A stretch of 5,933 nt of DNA, taken from Methanothrix harundinacea (GTDB lineage: Archaea; Halobacteriota; Methanosarcinia; Methanotrichales; Methanotrichaceae). The translations under genes were made by a program, and so were the position numbers. The notes beneath the pieces are model-generated. The model saw only the letters and a program-made list of their open reading frames with translations, made no database searches and was not told the DNA's origin. Shown here in pieces: positions 1 to 5,898 of this stretch (the stretch's first letter is position 1; each line of letters starts with the position of its first letter). The DNA lies in contig DAQG01000055.1 in assembly GCA_002502785.1 (NCBI GenBank), positions 1 to 5,933 of the forward strand, written 5' to 3'.

Positions 1-1
1 G

Positions 2-73
2 ATCCAGAACATGAACCTGATGATGGGGCTTGACGAGACTGAAGGGCTATGGTTCCCGGGCGGAGCGCCCTGA
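2..73 (+). CDS. C-terminal end of an unidentified upstream protein (partial)
   Basis: Frame 2 is open from the window edge to a TGA at 71-73 and encodes 23 residues ending ...LDETEGLWFPGGAP. The other two forward frames stop within the first 33 bases, so this is the only plus-strand reading that could be the tail of a gene entering from the left. The tail is too short for family assignment and I do not recognise it. A small inverted repeat (GGGCG-GAG-CGCCC, 58-70) overlaps the last codons. The next gene starts 61 bases downstream, so the two may or may not share a transcript. Confidence 0.45.
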   Translation: MQNMNLMMGLDETEGLWFPGGAP

Positions 74-101
74 TGGGCACAAGCCCCTAATCCGACTGAA
101 A

Positions 102-113
102 GGGTAAATAAAA
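102..113 (+). promoter_or_regulatory. Possible archaeal TATA-type promoter for the CBS-argJ-argH unit
   Basis: The A/T-rich stretch TAAATAAAA (105-113), preceded by purines (GAAAGGG) that could act as a BRE, stands out in a GC-rich background. It lies about 25 bases before the ATG at 135, and a ribosome binding site (GAGGAG, 122-127) sits in between. A start site 22-27 bases past the TATA centre would give almost no leader and would leave the GAGGAG untranscribed or at the very 5' end. That counts against this box being used, so confidence is low. Confidence 0.3.
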
Positions 114-134
114 AGAGAGACGAGGAGATAGAGC

Positions 135-620
135 ATGAAGGTCAGGGACGTTATGAACTCAGAGCCGGTCGTCTGCCAGGCCGCCGACACCGTCAGCGAC
201 GCCGTGAAGCTTCTCAAGAGAAACAACATCAGCGGGATGCCGGTTCTGCAGGGCGAAAAGCTGGTAGGGGTGGTTTCCGAGTCGGATCTTCTCAAGATGC
301 TCTCCGCCGAGGATGAGGGTGGGCTCTGGCTTCCGAGCCCTCTTGAGATCCTGGAGGTTCCGATCCGGGACTTGATCCGATGGGAGCGGCTTGCTGCTGG
401 GGCAGAGGAGGTCGGCCAGACCCGGGTCTCCGAGGTAATGACCAAGAAGGTCCACACCGTCAGTCCCGAGGACGAGATCGAGCAAGCGGCATCGATCATG
501 GTCCGCCACAGGATCAACCGTCTCCCGGTCTTGGAGGACGATAGGCTCGTGGGGATCGTCACGCGAGGAGACATCATAGCGGGGCTTGGGATGGGGGCAT
601 CCGAGGTTGAAGTGGATTGA
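135..620 (+). CDS. Stand-alone tandem CBS-domain protein
   Basis: This 161-residue soluble protein consists almost entirely of two CBS motifs. CBS1 covers about residues 3-56, with the signature GVVSESD at 45-51. CBS2 covers about 98-152, with GIVTRGD at 140-146. A linker of about 40 residues rich in Leu, Glu and Trp separates them. CBS pairs form a Bateman module that usually binds AMP, ATP or S-adenosylmethionine, and the S/T-x-x-D ending of each signature is the usual ribose-phosphate contact. No enzyme, DNA-binding or membrane domain is attached, so it would act by binding a partner. The ATG is supported by GAGGAG seven bases upstream and by the canonical start MKVRDVMN. It overlaps argJ and probably shares its transcript. 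A role in sensing energy state for arginine synthesis is inferred from position only. The domain call is firm; the ligand and partner are unknown. Confidence 0.92.
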   Translation: MKVRDVMNSEPVVCQAADTVSDAVKLLKRNNISGMPVLQGEKLVGVVSESDLLKMLSAEDEGGLWLPSPLEILEVPIRDLIRWERLAAGAEEVGQTRVSEVMTKKVHTVSPEDEIEQAASIMVRHRINRLPVLEDDRLVGIVTRGDIIAGLGMGASEVEVD

Positions 621-1782
621 GGGCGGCATATGCGCCGTCGATGGGGTCAGGGCCGCTGGCGTCAAGCGGGGCAAGTACGGCGTGGCCCTGATCGCAGCCA
701 TCGGCACGGCTGCAGGGGTCTTCACGACGAACAAGATCCGGGCGGCGCCCCTGGACGTGACAGCAGAGAACTTGAATATTTCCGAAGGAAGGCTTGAGGG
801 GGTCATCGCCAACAGCGGGTGCGCCAACGCCTACACTGGCCAGCAGGGCCTCGAGGACGCTCGCTGGATGGCATCCCTTTTCGCAGAGACCCTGGGCGTC
901 GGGCCCGAGAAGATAGGCGTCGCCTCGACGGGGGTCATAGGCAGGTATCTGGACCGCGACCTGATGAATGATCTATTCTCTGAAGCGAAGTCGAGGCTAC
1001 GAAGCGACCTTGGAGCAAGCCAGGAGGCTGCAAGAGCGGTCATGACAACGGACACGAGGGTCAAGGAGATCGCCGTCGAGTACGCTGGGTTCAGGGTGGC
1101 CGGCATCACCAAGGGCGCCGGCATGATCGAGCCGAAGATGGCGACTATGCTCTCATTCATCTACACCGACGCCAAAATCTCGCCGGAAACCCTTCACGAG
1201 TGCCTCATCGAGGCGGTGGATGACAGCTTCAACATGCTGATCGTCGACGGCGACACCAGCACAAACGACATGGTCCTGATCACGGCGACGGAGAAGGTCG
1301 ATGCAGACCTCGACAGGTTCAAAGAGGCGCTCAACTACGTCTGTGTCGAGCTGGCGAAGATGATGGCAAAAGACGGCGAGGGAGCAACGAAGCTGGTTGA
1401 GACTCAGGTATCGGGGGCCAGGAGCCGTGAGGACGCCCGCCTCGCCGCCAAGACGATCATGAGAAGCAGCCTCGTCAAGACCGCCGTCTTCGGAAACGAT
1501 CCTAACTGGGGACGGATCGTGGCGGCGGCGGGAAGGTCTGGAGCAGACATCGACCCTGAGAAGATCTCCCTGTCAATATCCGCAGCGGGTCGGGATAAAG
1601 AGGTCTTCCTCGTCGAGAGGGGCAAAATCATCGACGGCGTCCTGGAAGAGGCCGAGGATGTGATGAGATCCGAGGAGCTTCTGATCAGCCTGGACCTGGG
1701 GCTCGGCGATGGCAAAGCCAGGGCTTTCGGCTGCGACCTCTCCTACGATTACGTCAAGATCAATGCGGATTACACAACCTGA
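607..1782 (+). CDS. argJ: Glutamate N-acetyltransferase ArgJ (ornithine acetyltransferase)
   Basis: ArgJ transfers the acetyl group from N-acetyl-L-ornithine to glutamate, releasing ornithine and closing the cyclic arginine pathway in the cytoplasm. Some homologues also use acetyl-CoA; sequence alone does not settle this here. Family landmarks in order are IEGG near the start, GVFTTN and AAP, NSGCANAYTG, the oxyanion motif STGVIG, the self-cleavage segment KGAGMIEPKMATML, DGDTSTND, NDPNWGRI and the typical end INADYTT. The expected nucleophile is the Thr of MATML, codon 1144-1146, where autocleavage yields the alpha and beta chains. I chose TTG 607, which gives (M)KWIEGG like other ArgJ proteins. 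ATG 586 is in frame but adds seven atypical residues (MGWGHPR). From TTG the protein has 391 residues, normal for the family. It overlaps the CBS gene by 14 bases (35 if ATG 586 is used) and argH follows after 20 bases. Confidence 0.96.
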   Translation: MKWIEGGICAVDGVRAAGVKRGKYGVALIAAIGTAAGVFTTNKIRAAPLDVTAENLNISEGRLEGVIANSGCANAYTGQQGLEDARWMASLFAETLGVGPEKIGVASTGVIGRYLDRDLMNDLFSEAKSRLRSDLGASQEAARAVMTTDTRVKEIAVEYAGFRVAGITKGAGMIEPKMATMLSFIYTDAKISPETLHECLIEAVDDSFNMLIVDGDTSTNDMVLITATEKVDADLDRFKEALNYVCVELAKMMAKDGEGATKLVETQVSGARSREDARLAAKTIMRSSLVKTAVFGNDPNWGRIVAAAGRSGADIDPEKISLSISAAGRDKEVFLVERGKIIDGVLEEAEDVMRSEELLISLDLGLGDGKARAFGCDLSYDYVKINADYTT

Positions 1783-1802
1783 GGACGAGGAGAGCGCGAA
1801 TC

Positions 1803-3236
1803 ATGCTTTTGAGAGGAGAGAGGCTCGGCGAGATCTCCGAGGACGTTTTGGAGTTCATATCATCGAGGGAGGCGGACCGCTGGATCTATGAGGCGGACCT
1901 CCTGGTGGATAGAGCCCACCTGGTGATGCTGAAAGAGCGGGGCCTGATCACACCGGAGGAGTTCGGCGAGATCGTGGCGGGGCTCGATAAAATCGACGAA
2001 GAAAACCTCGGCGAGGGGGAGGACGTCCACGAGGCGATCGAGGCCGAGCTGATATCGAAGGTTGGAGCCGTCGGAGGCAGGATGCACACCGGAAGGTCCA
2101 GAAACGACGAGGTGGCCACCTGCATCCGGATCGTCCTCAGAGAAGAGGTTCTCTCCCTCATGGCCGAGGTGAACGGCCTTGCAAAAGCCCTCGTCGAGAG
2201 GGCCGCCGAAAACGCGGACTCAATAATTCCGGGGTTCACTCACCTTCAGCACGCCCAGCCGACGACCCTCGCCCACCACCTCCTCGCCCACGCCGACACC
2301 CTCCTCCGGGACTTCGAGCGGCTCTCTGACTCCTACCCCCGGATCAATCGGTCCCCTCTCGGCGCTGCGGCCTTCGCCTCCACCGGCTTTGATATCGACA
2401 GAAACCGCACGGCTGAGCTTCTCGGATTCGACGGCCTCATCGAGAACAGCATGGACGCCGTCTCGACGAGGGACTTTCTTCTCGAAGCTTTATCCTGCTC
2501 CGCCATCCTGATGGCGAATTTGAGCCGCCTCGCCGAGGAGCTGATTTTGTGGTCCACGTCGGAGTTCGGCTACGTGGAGCTTGATAACCTCTTCACCTCC
2601 ACGAGCTCCATCATGCCCCAGAAGAAGAATCCGGACACGGCAGAGCTGGTTCGGGGGAAGACCGGATCGGTCTTTGGGTCTCTGGTCTCCGCCCTCGCCA
2701 TCTGCAAGGCGCTGCCCATGAGCTACAACCGGGACCTGCAGGAGGCGACGCCGAACCTCTGGCGTGGAATCTCCCTGACCCGAGGCGCGGTCACGATCAT
2801 GGCCGGGGCAGTCTCGTCGGCGAAGTTCAGATGCGACCGGCTTGAGGCCGCCTCTGGCGCGGGCTTCTCGACGGCGACGGAGCTGGCCGACTCTCTGGTG
2901 AGGAAGACGGGGATTCCCTTCCGGACCGCCCACCAGATCGTGGGAGCTCTCGCGGTCAAGGACGAGAGGCCGACGATCCGGGACCTGGACGAGGCCGCCG
3001 AGAGGATCGCAAAATTCAGGCCGAGCGAGAGGGGATTCGGCGAGGACGAGCTGAAGACCGCCCTCGACCCGAATGAGAACGTGGCTCTGAGGTCGAAGAT
3101 CGGAGGGCCAGCGCCAAAGGAGACGAGGAGGATGGCCGCCGATCGGAAGAGCAGAATAGAGGAGAACGAGCGGCTCGTTGGAGAGATGCGAGGGCGGGTC
3201 GATCAGGCCCTCGAATCCCTGCGGGAGATGAGGTGA
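1803..3236 (+). CDS. argH: Argininosuccinate lyase ArgH
   Basis: ArgH splits argininosuccinate into arginine and fumarate, the last step of arginine synthesis, as a cytoplasmic homotetramer of the aspartase/fumarase superfamily. The 477-residue protein has normal length and all main landmarks: HTGRSRND at 95-102, THLQHAQPTT at 146-155 with the expected catalytic His, PLGAAAFASTGFDIDR at 185-200, STRDF at 221-225, and the superfamily signature SSIMPQKKNPD at 268-278 carrying the catalytic Ser on its mobile loop. The ATG at 1803 has GAGGAG at 1787-1792, ten bases upstream, and gives a typical N-terminus (MLLRGERLGE). It begins 20 bases after argJ ends, so co-transcription is likely. Nothing suggests loss of function. 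The eye-lens crystallin and adenylosuccinate-lyase relatives share the fold, but the HTGRSRND motif and the argJ neighbour make the call secure. Confidence 0.97.
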   Translation: MLLRGERLGEISEDVLEFISSREADRWIYEADLLVDRAHLVMLKERGLITPEEFGEIVAGLDKIDEENLGEGEDVHEAIEAELISKVGAVGGRMHTGRSRNDEVATCIRIVLREEVLSLMAEVNGLAKALVERAAENADSIIPGFTHLQHAQPTTLAHHLLAHADTLLRDFERLSDSYPRINRSPLGAAAFASTGFDIDRNRTAELLGFDGLIENSMDAVSTRDFLLEALSCSAILMANLSRLAEELILWSTSEFGYVELDNLFTSTSSIMPQKKNPDTAELVRGKTGSVFGSLVSALAICKALPMSYNRDLQEATPNLWRGISLTRGAVTIMAGAVSSAKFRCDRLEAASGAGFSTATELADSLVRKTGIPFRTAHQIVGALAVKDERPTIRDLDEAAERIAKFRPSERGFGEDELKTALDPNENVALRSKIGGPAPKETRRMAADRKSRIEENERLVGEMRGRVDQALESLREMR

Positions 3237-3243
3237 TCTCATC
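3227..3243 (+). terminator. Weak hairpin at the argH stop codon, possible terminator
   Basis: GATGAG (3227-3232) pairs with CTCATC (3238-3243) around a five-base loop that contains the argH TGA. A T-run follows only about 16 bases later (3260-3264), within the TATA-like region of the next gene. Archaeal termination depends mainly on U-tracts, so the T-run may matter more than the hairpin. The short stem makes this a weak call. Confidence 0.22.
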
Positions 3244-3254
3244 ATATCAGAACC

Positions 3255-3268
3255 TATAATTTTTAAAA
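3255..3268 (+). promoter_or_regulatory. Likely TATA-box promoter of the FRG gene
   Basis: TATAATTTTTAAAA is the only uninterrupted A/T stretch between argH and the FRG gene. Its left part (TATAAT, 3255-3260) lies about 25 bases before the ATG at 3281, the normal archaeal TATA-to-start distance, so transcription could begin at or beside the start codon. The bases before the ATG (ACACACAACC) contain no Shine-Dalgarno match, which fits a leaderless transcript. This suggests the gene is transcribed separately from argH. Confidence 0.5.
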
Positions 3269-3280
3269 TGACACACAACC

Positions 3281-4117
3281 ATGACTAAAACGTATAGACT
3301 TTCTACAATTCAACACGCAGTAGAGATCGGGACGACGCTGTCTCTAAGTTGGTTCAGAGGACATAGTAGGATCGTTGGTGAGCTTACTCCAGGGATATTC
3401 CGGAAAGGATATGATTCGCCCTTACGATCAAGACGTGATATCGAGTTCGATTTGATCACCAAATTTAAGCTAAATGCGCCCTCATTAGAATCAAATTTGC
3501 CGGATGACAATGATCATGTTTCCTGGTTATTTCTGATGCAACATCATAGTCTACCAACTAGACTACTGGATTGGACCGAAAGCATTCTCATAGCTCTTTA
3601 TTTTGCTGTCAGTGAGAACAAATCATCTGATGGTGAGCTTTGGGCCATGTATCCAGATGCATTAAACGAACTCAGCGGTTTTTTCGGAAGAGCACTCCCA
3701 AAAACCCGCATATTGCGCTACCTTGCATCAGAGCCCATGCGTAATCCAGAAGAACTTAAAGAAGAACTTAGGCTTAACTATACCCCAAATTATCCTATTG
3801 CGATCCAACCTTCGATGAATTTCTCACGCATGGTATCTCAGTTGAGTGTATTTACGATACATCCAGAACCAAGTCCCAACTGCACGATAACCGATCTATT
3901 ACAAGAGGAGGAAAATTTAGTACGTTACATTATTCCCGCAAACTGTAAACATAAACTTTTACAAGATTTAGCTGCATTGGGAATAACACCAAGAACTCTG
4001 CGCCCGGACCTAGACTCACTTTCGGCGACTCTAAAGCAAGAGTCCAGAATTCAGCTTTATGCGCCGCCAGCACCTCCATCTTGTGATGGTGAATGGGACG
4101 ATGAAGTTGAGATTTAA
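3281..4117 (+). CDS. FRG-domain protein, probably horizontally acquired
   Basis: A complete FRG domain fills this 278-residue protein. WFRGHSR is at 24-30, an acidic/basic helix (RRDIEFDLITKFK) at 51-63, the core SWLFLMQHHSLPTRLLDW at 81-98 followed by ALYFAV at 105-110, the SQLSVF strand at 186-191, and the C-terminal pattern ITPRTLRPDLDSLSATLK at 235-252. FRG domains are named for the F-R-G triad; no biochemical activity is assigned with certainty. They are patchily distributed and often lie in mobile or defence-rich regions (general knowledge). No signal peptide or membrane helix is visible, so it should be cytoplasmic. Base composition is clearly AT-richer than both flanks and codons such as TTA, AGA and ATA are frequent, pointing to recent transfer. 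It has its own TATA-like element and no ribosome binding site. The domain call is firm; a role in phage defence or stress is only a possibility. Confidence 0.88.
   Translation: MTKTYRLSTIQHAVEIGTTLSLSWFRGHSRIVGELTPGIFRKGYDSPLRSRRDIEFDLITKFKLNAPSLESNLPDDNDHVSWLFLMQHHSLPTRLLDWTESILIALYFAVSENKSSDGELWAMYPDALNELSGFFGRALPKTRILRYLASEPMRNPEELKEELRLNYTPNYPIAIQPSMNFSRMVSQLSVFTIHPEPSPNCTITDLLQEEENLVRYIIPANCKHKLLQDLAALGITPRTLRPDLDSLSATLKQESRIQLYAPPAPPSCDGEWDDEVEI
4088..4092 (+). promoter_or_regulatory. Ribosome binding site that decides the start at 4101
   Basis: GGTGA matches the archaeal anti-Shine-Dalgarno sequence (within GGAGGTGATC) and lies eight bases before ATG 4101, inside the end of the FRG coding region. 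It favours 4101 over the in-frame ATG codons at 4059 and 4086, which have no comparable site. Confidence 0.4.
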
Positions 4118-4376
4118 TCTGAGTTTTGAGGGTGCATCGAACTGGAAGCGGCGGCTCGGCTTTCTCCTCGTCATCCTGTCCTGTCTTCTCTACGGCTGCA
4201 TCCTTCTCGTCCCGATGACACCTTTTTCCGCCAAAGGGAAGGTCGTCCTCTCGTCCTTGCTGGTCATCTCGGGCGAGGCGTCCTTCTGGATCGGCGGCCT
4301 GATCCTCGGCCGGGAGGCGATCCATCGATGGCGGAACACCTTCGATCCGCGCCGGTGGATTCGCGGGCGGGGATGA
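4101..4376 (+). CDS. Small two-helix membrane protein, transporter-suffix type
   Basis: This 91-residue protein has a basic start (NWKRR, 14-18), a first membrane helix at about 19-39 and a second at about 48-69 carrying a buried Glu (SGEASFWIGGLILG, 57-70), then a basic, Trp/Arg-rich tail (HRWRNTFDPRRWIRGRG). The layout matches short proteins annotated as 'transporter suffix domain-containing', whose role is unknown; I recall this family from memory and did not search. The first dozen residues come from DNA shared with the end of the FRG gene (17-base overlap in another frame), so the original start may have been lost or replaced when that gene arrived. The start at 4101 follows from GGTGA upstream; TTG 4107 is an alternative. 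High GC here contrasts with the FRG gene. A frameshifted partial copy lies at 5811-5864. Confidence 0.68.
   Translation: MKLRFNLSFEGASNWKRRLGFLLVILSCLLYGCILLVPMTPFSAKGKVVLSSLLVISGEASFWIGGLILGREAIHRWRNTFDPRRWIRGRG
4251..4303 (+). repeat. Direct repeat, left copy (inside the transporter-suffix gene)
   Basis: These 53 bases match 5811-5864 at 48 positions by hand alignment, with five mismatches and one extra G in the right copy. Both copies read in the same direction. Together they bracket about 1.5 kb that holds the broken membrane gene and the DUF11 fragment. Confidence 0.85.
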
Positions 4377-4422
4377 GGGTGCGCCTGACTCGAAGGGGAC
4401 AAACAGTTTTTGAATATCAGAA

Positions 4423-4695
4423 TTGTTGCTGCTGTTTTTAATCGGTTTCGTGCGCTTTTACATCCACCCGTTTCTGGGGAATTTCGACCTACATATCTCT
4501 CATCGTCCTCTTGGAGCCAGATGCGATCTTCTTTGCGTCCTGCCTGGCTCTCATCGGCGGGGGCTCTGGCCCTGGTACGCTGCCGAGAACCCGCTAGCTT
4601 GAAAGGCGAAGCTGAAAAATCGGCTGAACAAGGGGCAGGGGAAGCGGCAGGACGAAAGGAGTCGTCGTCTTTCAGGTCGATTAGTCCTGGCGTGA
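4423..4695 (+). pseudogene. Broken small membrane-protein gene (two frameshifts and a stop)
   Basis: No single frame reads well here, but three pieces join into a sensible protein. Piece 1 (from about 4423, possible TTG start) reads LLLLFLIGFVRFYIHPFLG. Piece 2, one base shifted after the GGGG run at 4476-4479, reads ISTYISLIVLLEPDAIFF and ASCLALIGGG. Piece 3, shifted back after the GGGGG run at 4559-4563, reads LWPWYAAENPLA, then an in-frame TGA (4600-4602), then a basic tail KAKLKNRLNKGQGKRQDE and on to TGA 4693-4695. The sum would be about 90 residues with two membrane helices and a charged C-terminus. One G removed from the first run and one added to the second restores the frame through both helices. 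I do not recognise the family. Sequencing error in the G-runs could explain the shifts, but not the extra stop, unless the intact protein ends there. Confidence 0.6.
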
Positions 4696-4759
4696 GGATC
4701 TTCAAAGCCGGTCCTCGTCGCAGCAGGCACGAGGACGCATCAATCCCATTTCAAGATTT

Positions 4760-5758
4760 ATGGGCCGGGCTCGGTACAGGGCCGTCCTGATGGATGAAGC
4801 CGACTTTGACGAACAGTACGAAGGCGACTACTCGATCGAGAGAAGGATACTCTTCACCGGAGTTCCCAAGTACGATCGGCCTCACCTGAACGTCACCAAG
4901 ACCCTGGACGAGATCGTCGACGAGACTCTACCGTGGGGGTACAATGAGACCCATCTCGCGGGTGAGACGAAGACGAGAAAGGTGGCGACCTACACCATCA
5001 CCATCGAGAACGACGGCAACAGCGCTCTTGGCCCGATATATGTGCGGGACCTCTTCCCACCGGGATCAAGCTTCATTGAGCCGTCCTCCGTGAGGCCCGT
5101 CGAGCTGACAGATACCTATGGCAACTGGACGTTGACCCACCTCTCCATTGGGGATGTATCGCTAATTACTCTGAAGCTGGACGTGACGAAGTACTATCCT
5201 GACGAGCTGACCAACAGGGTCGAAGTCTGGGGCGGATACAACGGCGAGTGGGTATGCGCCTCCAACTTCAGCGCCCTCGAAATGGATTGGCTGTCATGCG
5301 GCCTCAATGATACGATCGCGGTGAAGAAGACCGCCGAGGTGGACGAGACGAACTCCAGCATAGTCCAGTACAGGGTCGAGGTCGTAAACAACAACGATGT
5401 GACAATGGTCGCCACGGCGACCGATTCGCTACCGGAAGGGATGGTGGTCGTCGACTCGTCGGTCCCCTTCGCCTCTTACGAGGACGGGATCATCGTTTGG
5501 AACCTGGTCGAGATCGGGCCCTTCGAGACGACGGTGATCGAGTACGCTGCCCAGGCCCTCTGGTCGGGGAGGTTTGAGAACTCTGTCGAGGTGGACGCCA
5601 GGTCCGTCGACGGGTCCGTCGTCCGGCCGGTCGGCGCGAGCAACGTCATCGAGGTCGGCGAGGTCGAGGAGGGCGGGGCTACCTCTTGCAACGGGTGGGA
5701 GCCTCCGGAATGGGGTTTCGTCTCAGTATGTGACGAAGGATGCGAGCTCGAGGGCTGA
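4760..5758 (+). CDS. C-terminal fragment of a DUF11-repeat surface protein
   Basis: The 332-residue product holds two DUF11 (conserved repeat, Ig-like) domains. The first runs from about 43 to 175 (NVTKTLDE, then TYTITIENDGNSAL and VRDLFPPGSSF). The second runs from about 184 to 298 (IAVKKTAEVDE, QYRVEVVNNNDVT, ATDSLPEGMVV, NSVEVDA). Such domains build extracellular or envelope proteins, and six N-x-S/T sequons (residues 44, 62, 122, 169, 183 and 198) fit archaeal glycosylation. However, there is no signal peptide; the start (MGRARYRAVLMDE) reads like the middle of a domain, and no C-terminal anchor is seen. The reading frame is closed by TAG at 4682-4684. I infer that the 5' part, with export signal and further repeats, was lost, so this is probably a non-functional remnant. 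ATG 4790 is an alternative start. Three Cys sit near the end (310, 324, 328). Confidence 0.75.
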   Translation: MGRARYRAVLMDEADFDEQYEGDYSIERRILFTGVPKYDRPHLNVTKTLDEIVDETLPWGYNETHLAGETKTRKVATYTITIENDGNSALGPIYVRDLFPPGSSFIEPSSVRPVELTDTYGNWTLTHLSIGDVSLITLKLDVTKYYPDELTNRVEVWGGYNGEWVCASNFSALEMDWLSCGLNDTIAVKKTAEVDETNSSIVQYRVEVVNNNDVTMVATATDSLPEGMVVVDSSVPFASYEDGIIVWNLVEIGPFETTVIEYAAQALWSGRFENSVEVDARSVDGSVVRPVGASNVIEVGEVEEGGATSCNGWEPPEWGFVSVCDEGCELEG

Positions 5759-5810
5759 AGGGGAAGTACGTTACCTTTTTGGGGGGGGTGGCGTCTCCAC
5801 CTTCCCCGTC

Positions 5811-5864
5811 TCGTCCCCGCTGGTCATATCCGGCGAGGGCGTCCTTCTGGATCGGCGGTCTGAT
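5811..5864 (+). pseudogene. Frameshifted fragment of a second transporter-suffix gene
   Basis: This is the right copy of the repeat at 4251-4303. It encodes SSPLVISGE, then, after an extra G in the run 5837-5839, ASFWIGGLIF, which is the second helix of the 4101-4376 protein. The first helix, start codon and C-terminal tail are absent. Upstream, 5759-5810 holds TTACCTTTTT and an eight-G run (5781-5788); the ACCTTTTT also occurs at the matching place before the left copy (4219-4226), so homology may begin near 5773 with a scrambled middle. The match ends about 11 bases before the hairpin at 5876. It is a dead paralogue or the scar of a duplication. Confidence 0.75.
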
Positions 5865-5875
5865 TTTTATCGAAT

Positions 5876-5898
5876 ACCCCGCAGCTCTGCTGCGGGGT
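5876..5898. repeat. Perfect hairpin resembling a RAYT-associated REP element
   Basis: ACCCCGCAGC (5876-5885) and GCTGCGGGGT (5889-5898) form a perfect ten-base stem around a TCT loop, extendable by a T-G pair at 5875/5899. The form 'ATACCCCGCAGC-loop-GCTGCGGGGT' is much like the palindromes that accompany REP-associated tyrosine transposases (RAYT, IS200/IS605-like) in many genomes; this is recalled, not searched. No transposase is in the window, though one could lie beyond 5933. It has no T-run after it, so a role as a simple terminator is less likely. The remaining 35 bases show no feature I can support. Confidence 0.55.

Noticed and set aside
58..86. Two short GC hairpins (GGGCG-GAG-CGCCC and GGGC-ACAA-GCCC) as a terminator after the first gene.
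   Set aside because: The stems are only 4-5 bases, one overlaps the coding end, and no T-run follows.
159..827. Minus-strand open frame of 222 codons opposite the CBS gene and argJ.
   Set aside because: It spans two well-supported genes on the other strand and shows no recognisable motif.
2490..3278. Long minus-strand open frame (262 codons) opposite argH.
   Set aside because: It is antisense to a fully recognisable argH, has Arg/Pro/Gly-rich composition typical of shadow frames in GC-rich DNA, and resembles no family.
4190..4705. Minus-strand open frame sharing the peptide IRPPIQKDA with another minus-strand frame at 5679-5918.
   Set aside because: The shared peptide is the antisense reading of the repeated transporter-suffix segment; the sense strand encodes the known helix, so these are shadows.
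4738..4760. CAATCCCATTT followed by AAGATTT resembles part of some archaeal CRISPR repeats.
   Set aside because: It occurs once only; there are no spaced copies anywhere in the window, so there is no array.
4410..4790. Single open frame of 126 codons beginning with TTG as a real gene.
   Set aside because: Its product lacks domain-like character beyond low-complexity Ser/Arg stretches, whereas switching frames at two G-runs gives a coherent two-helix membrane protein.
5781..5806. Eight-G run and the GGTGG-CGTCT-CCACC hairpin as a regulatory element.
   Set aside because: The stem is five bases, lies in decayed DNA, and has no gene directly downstream to regulate.
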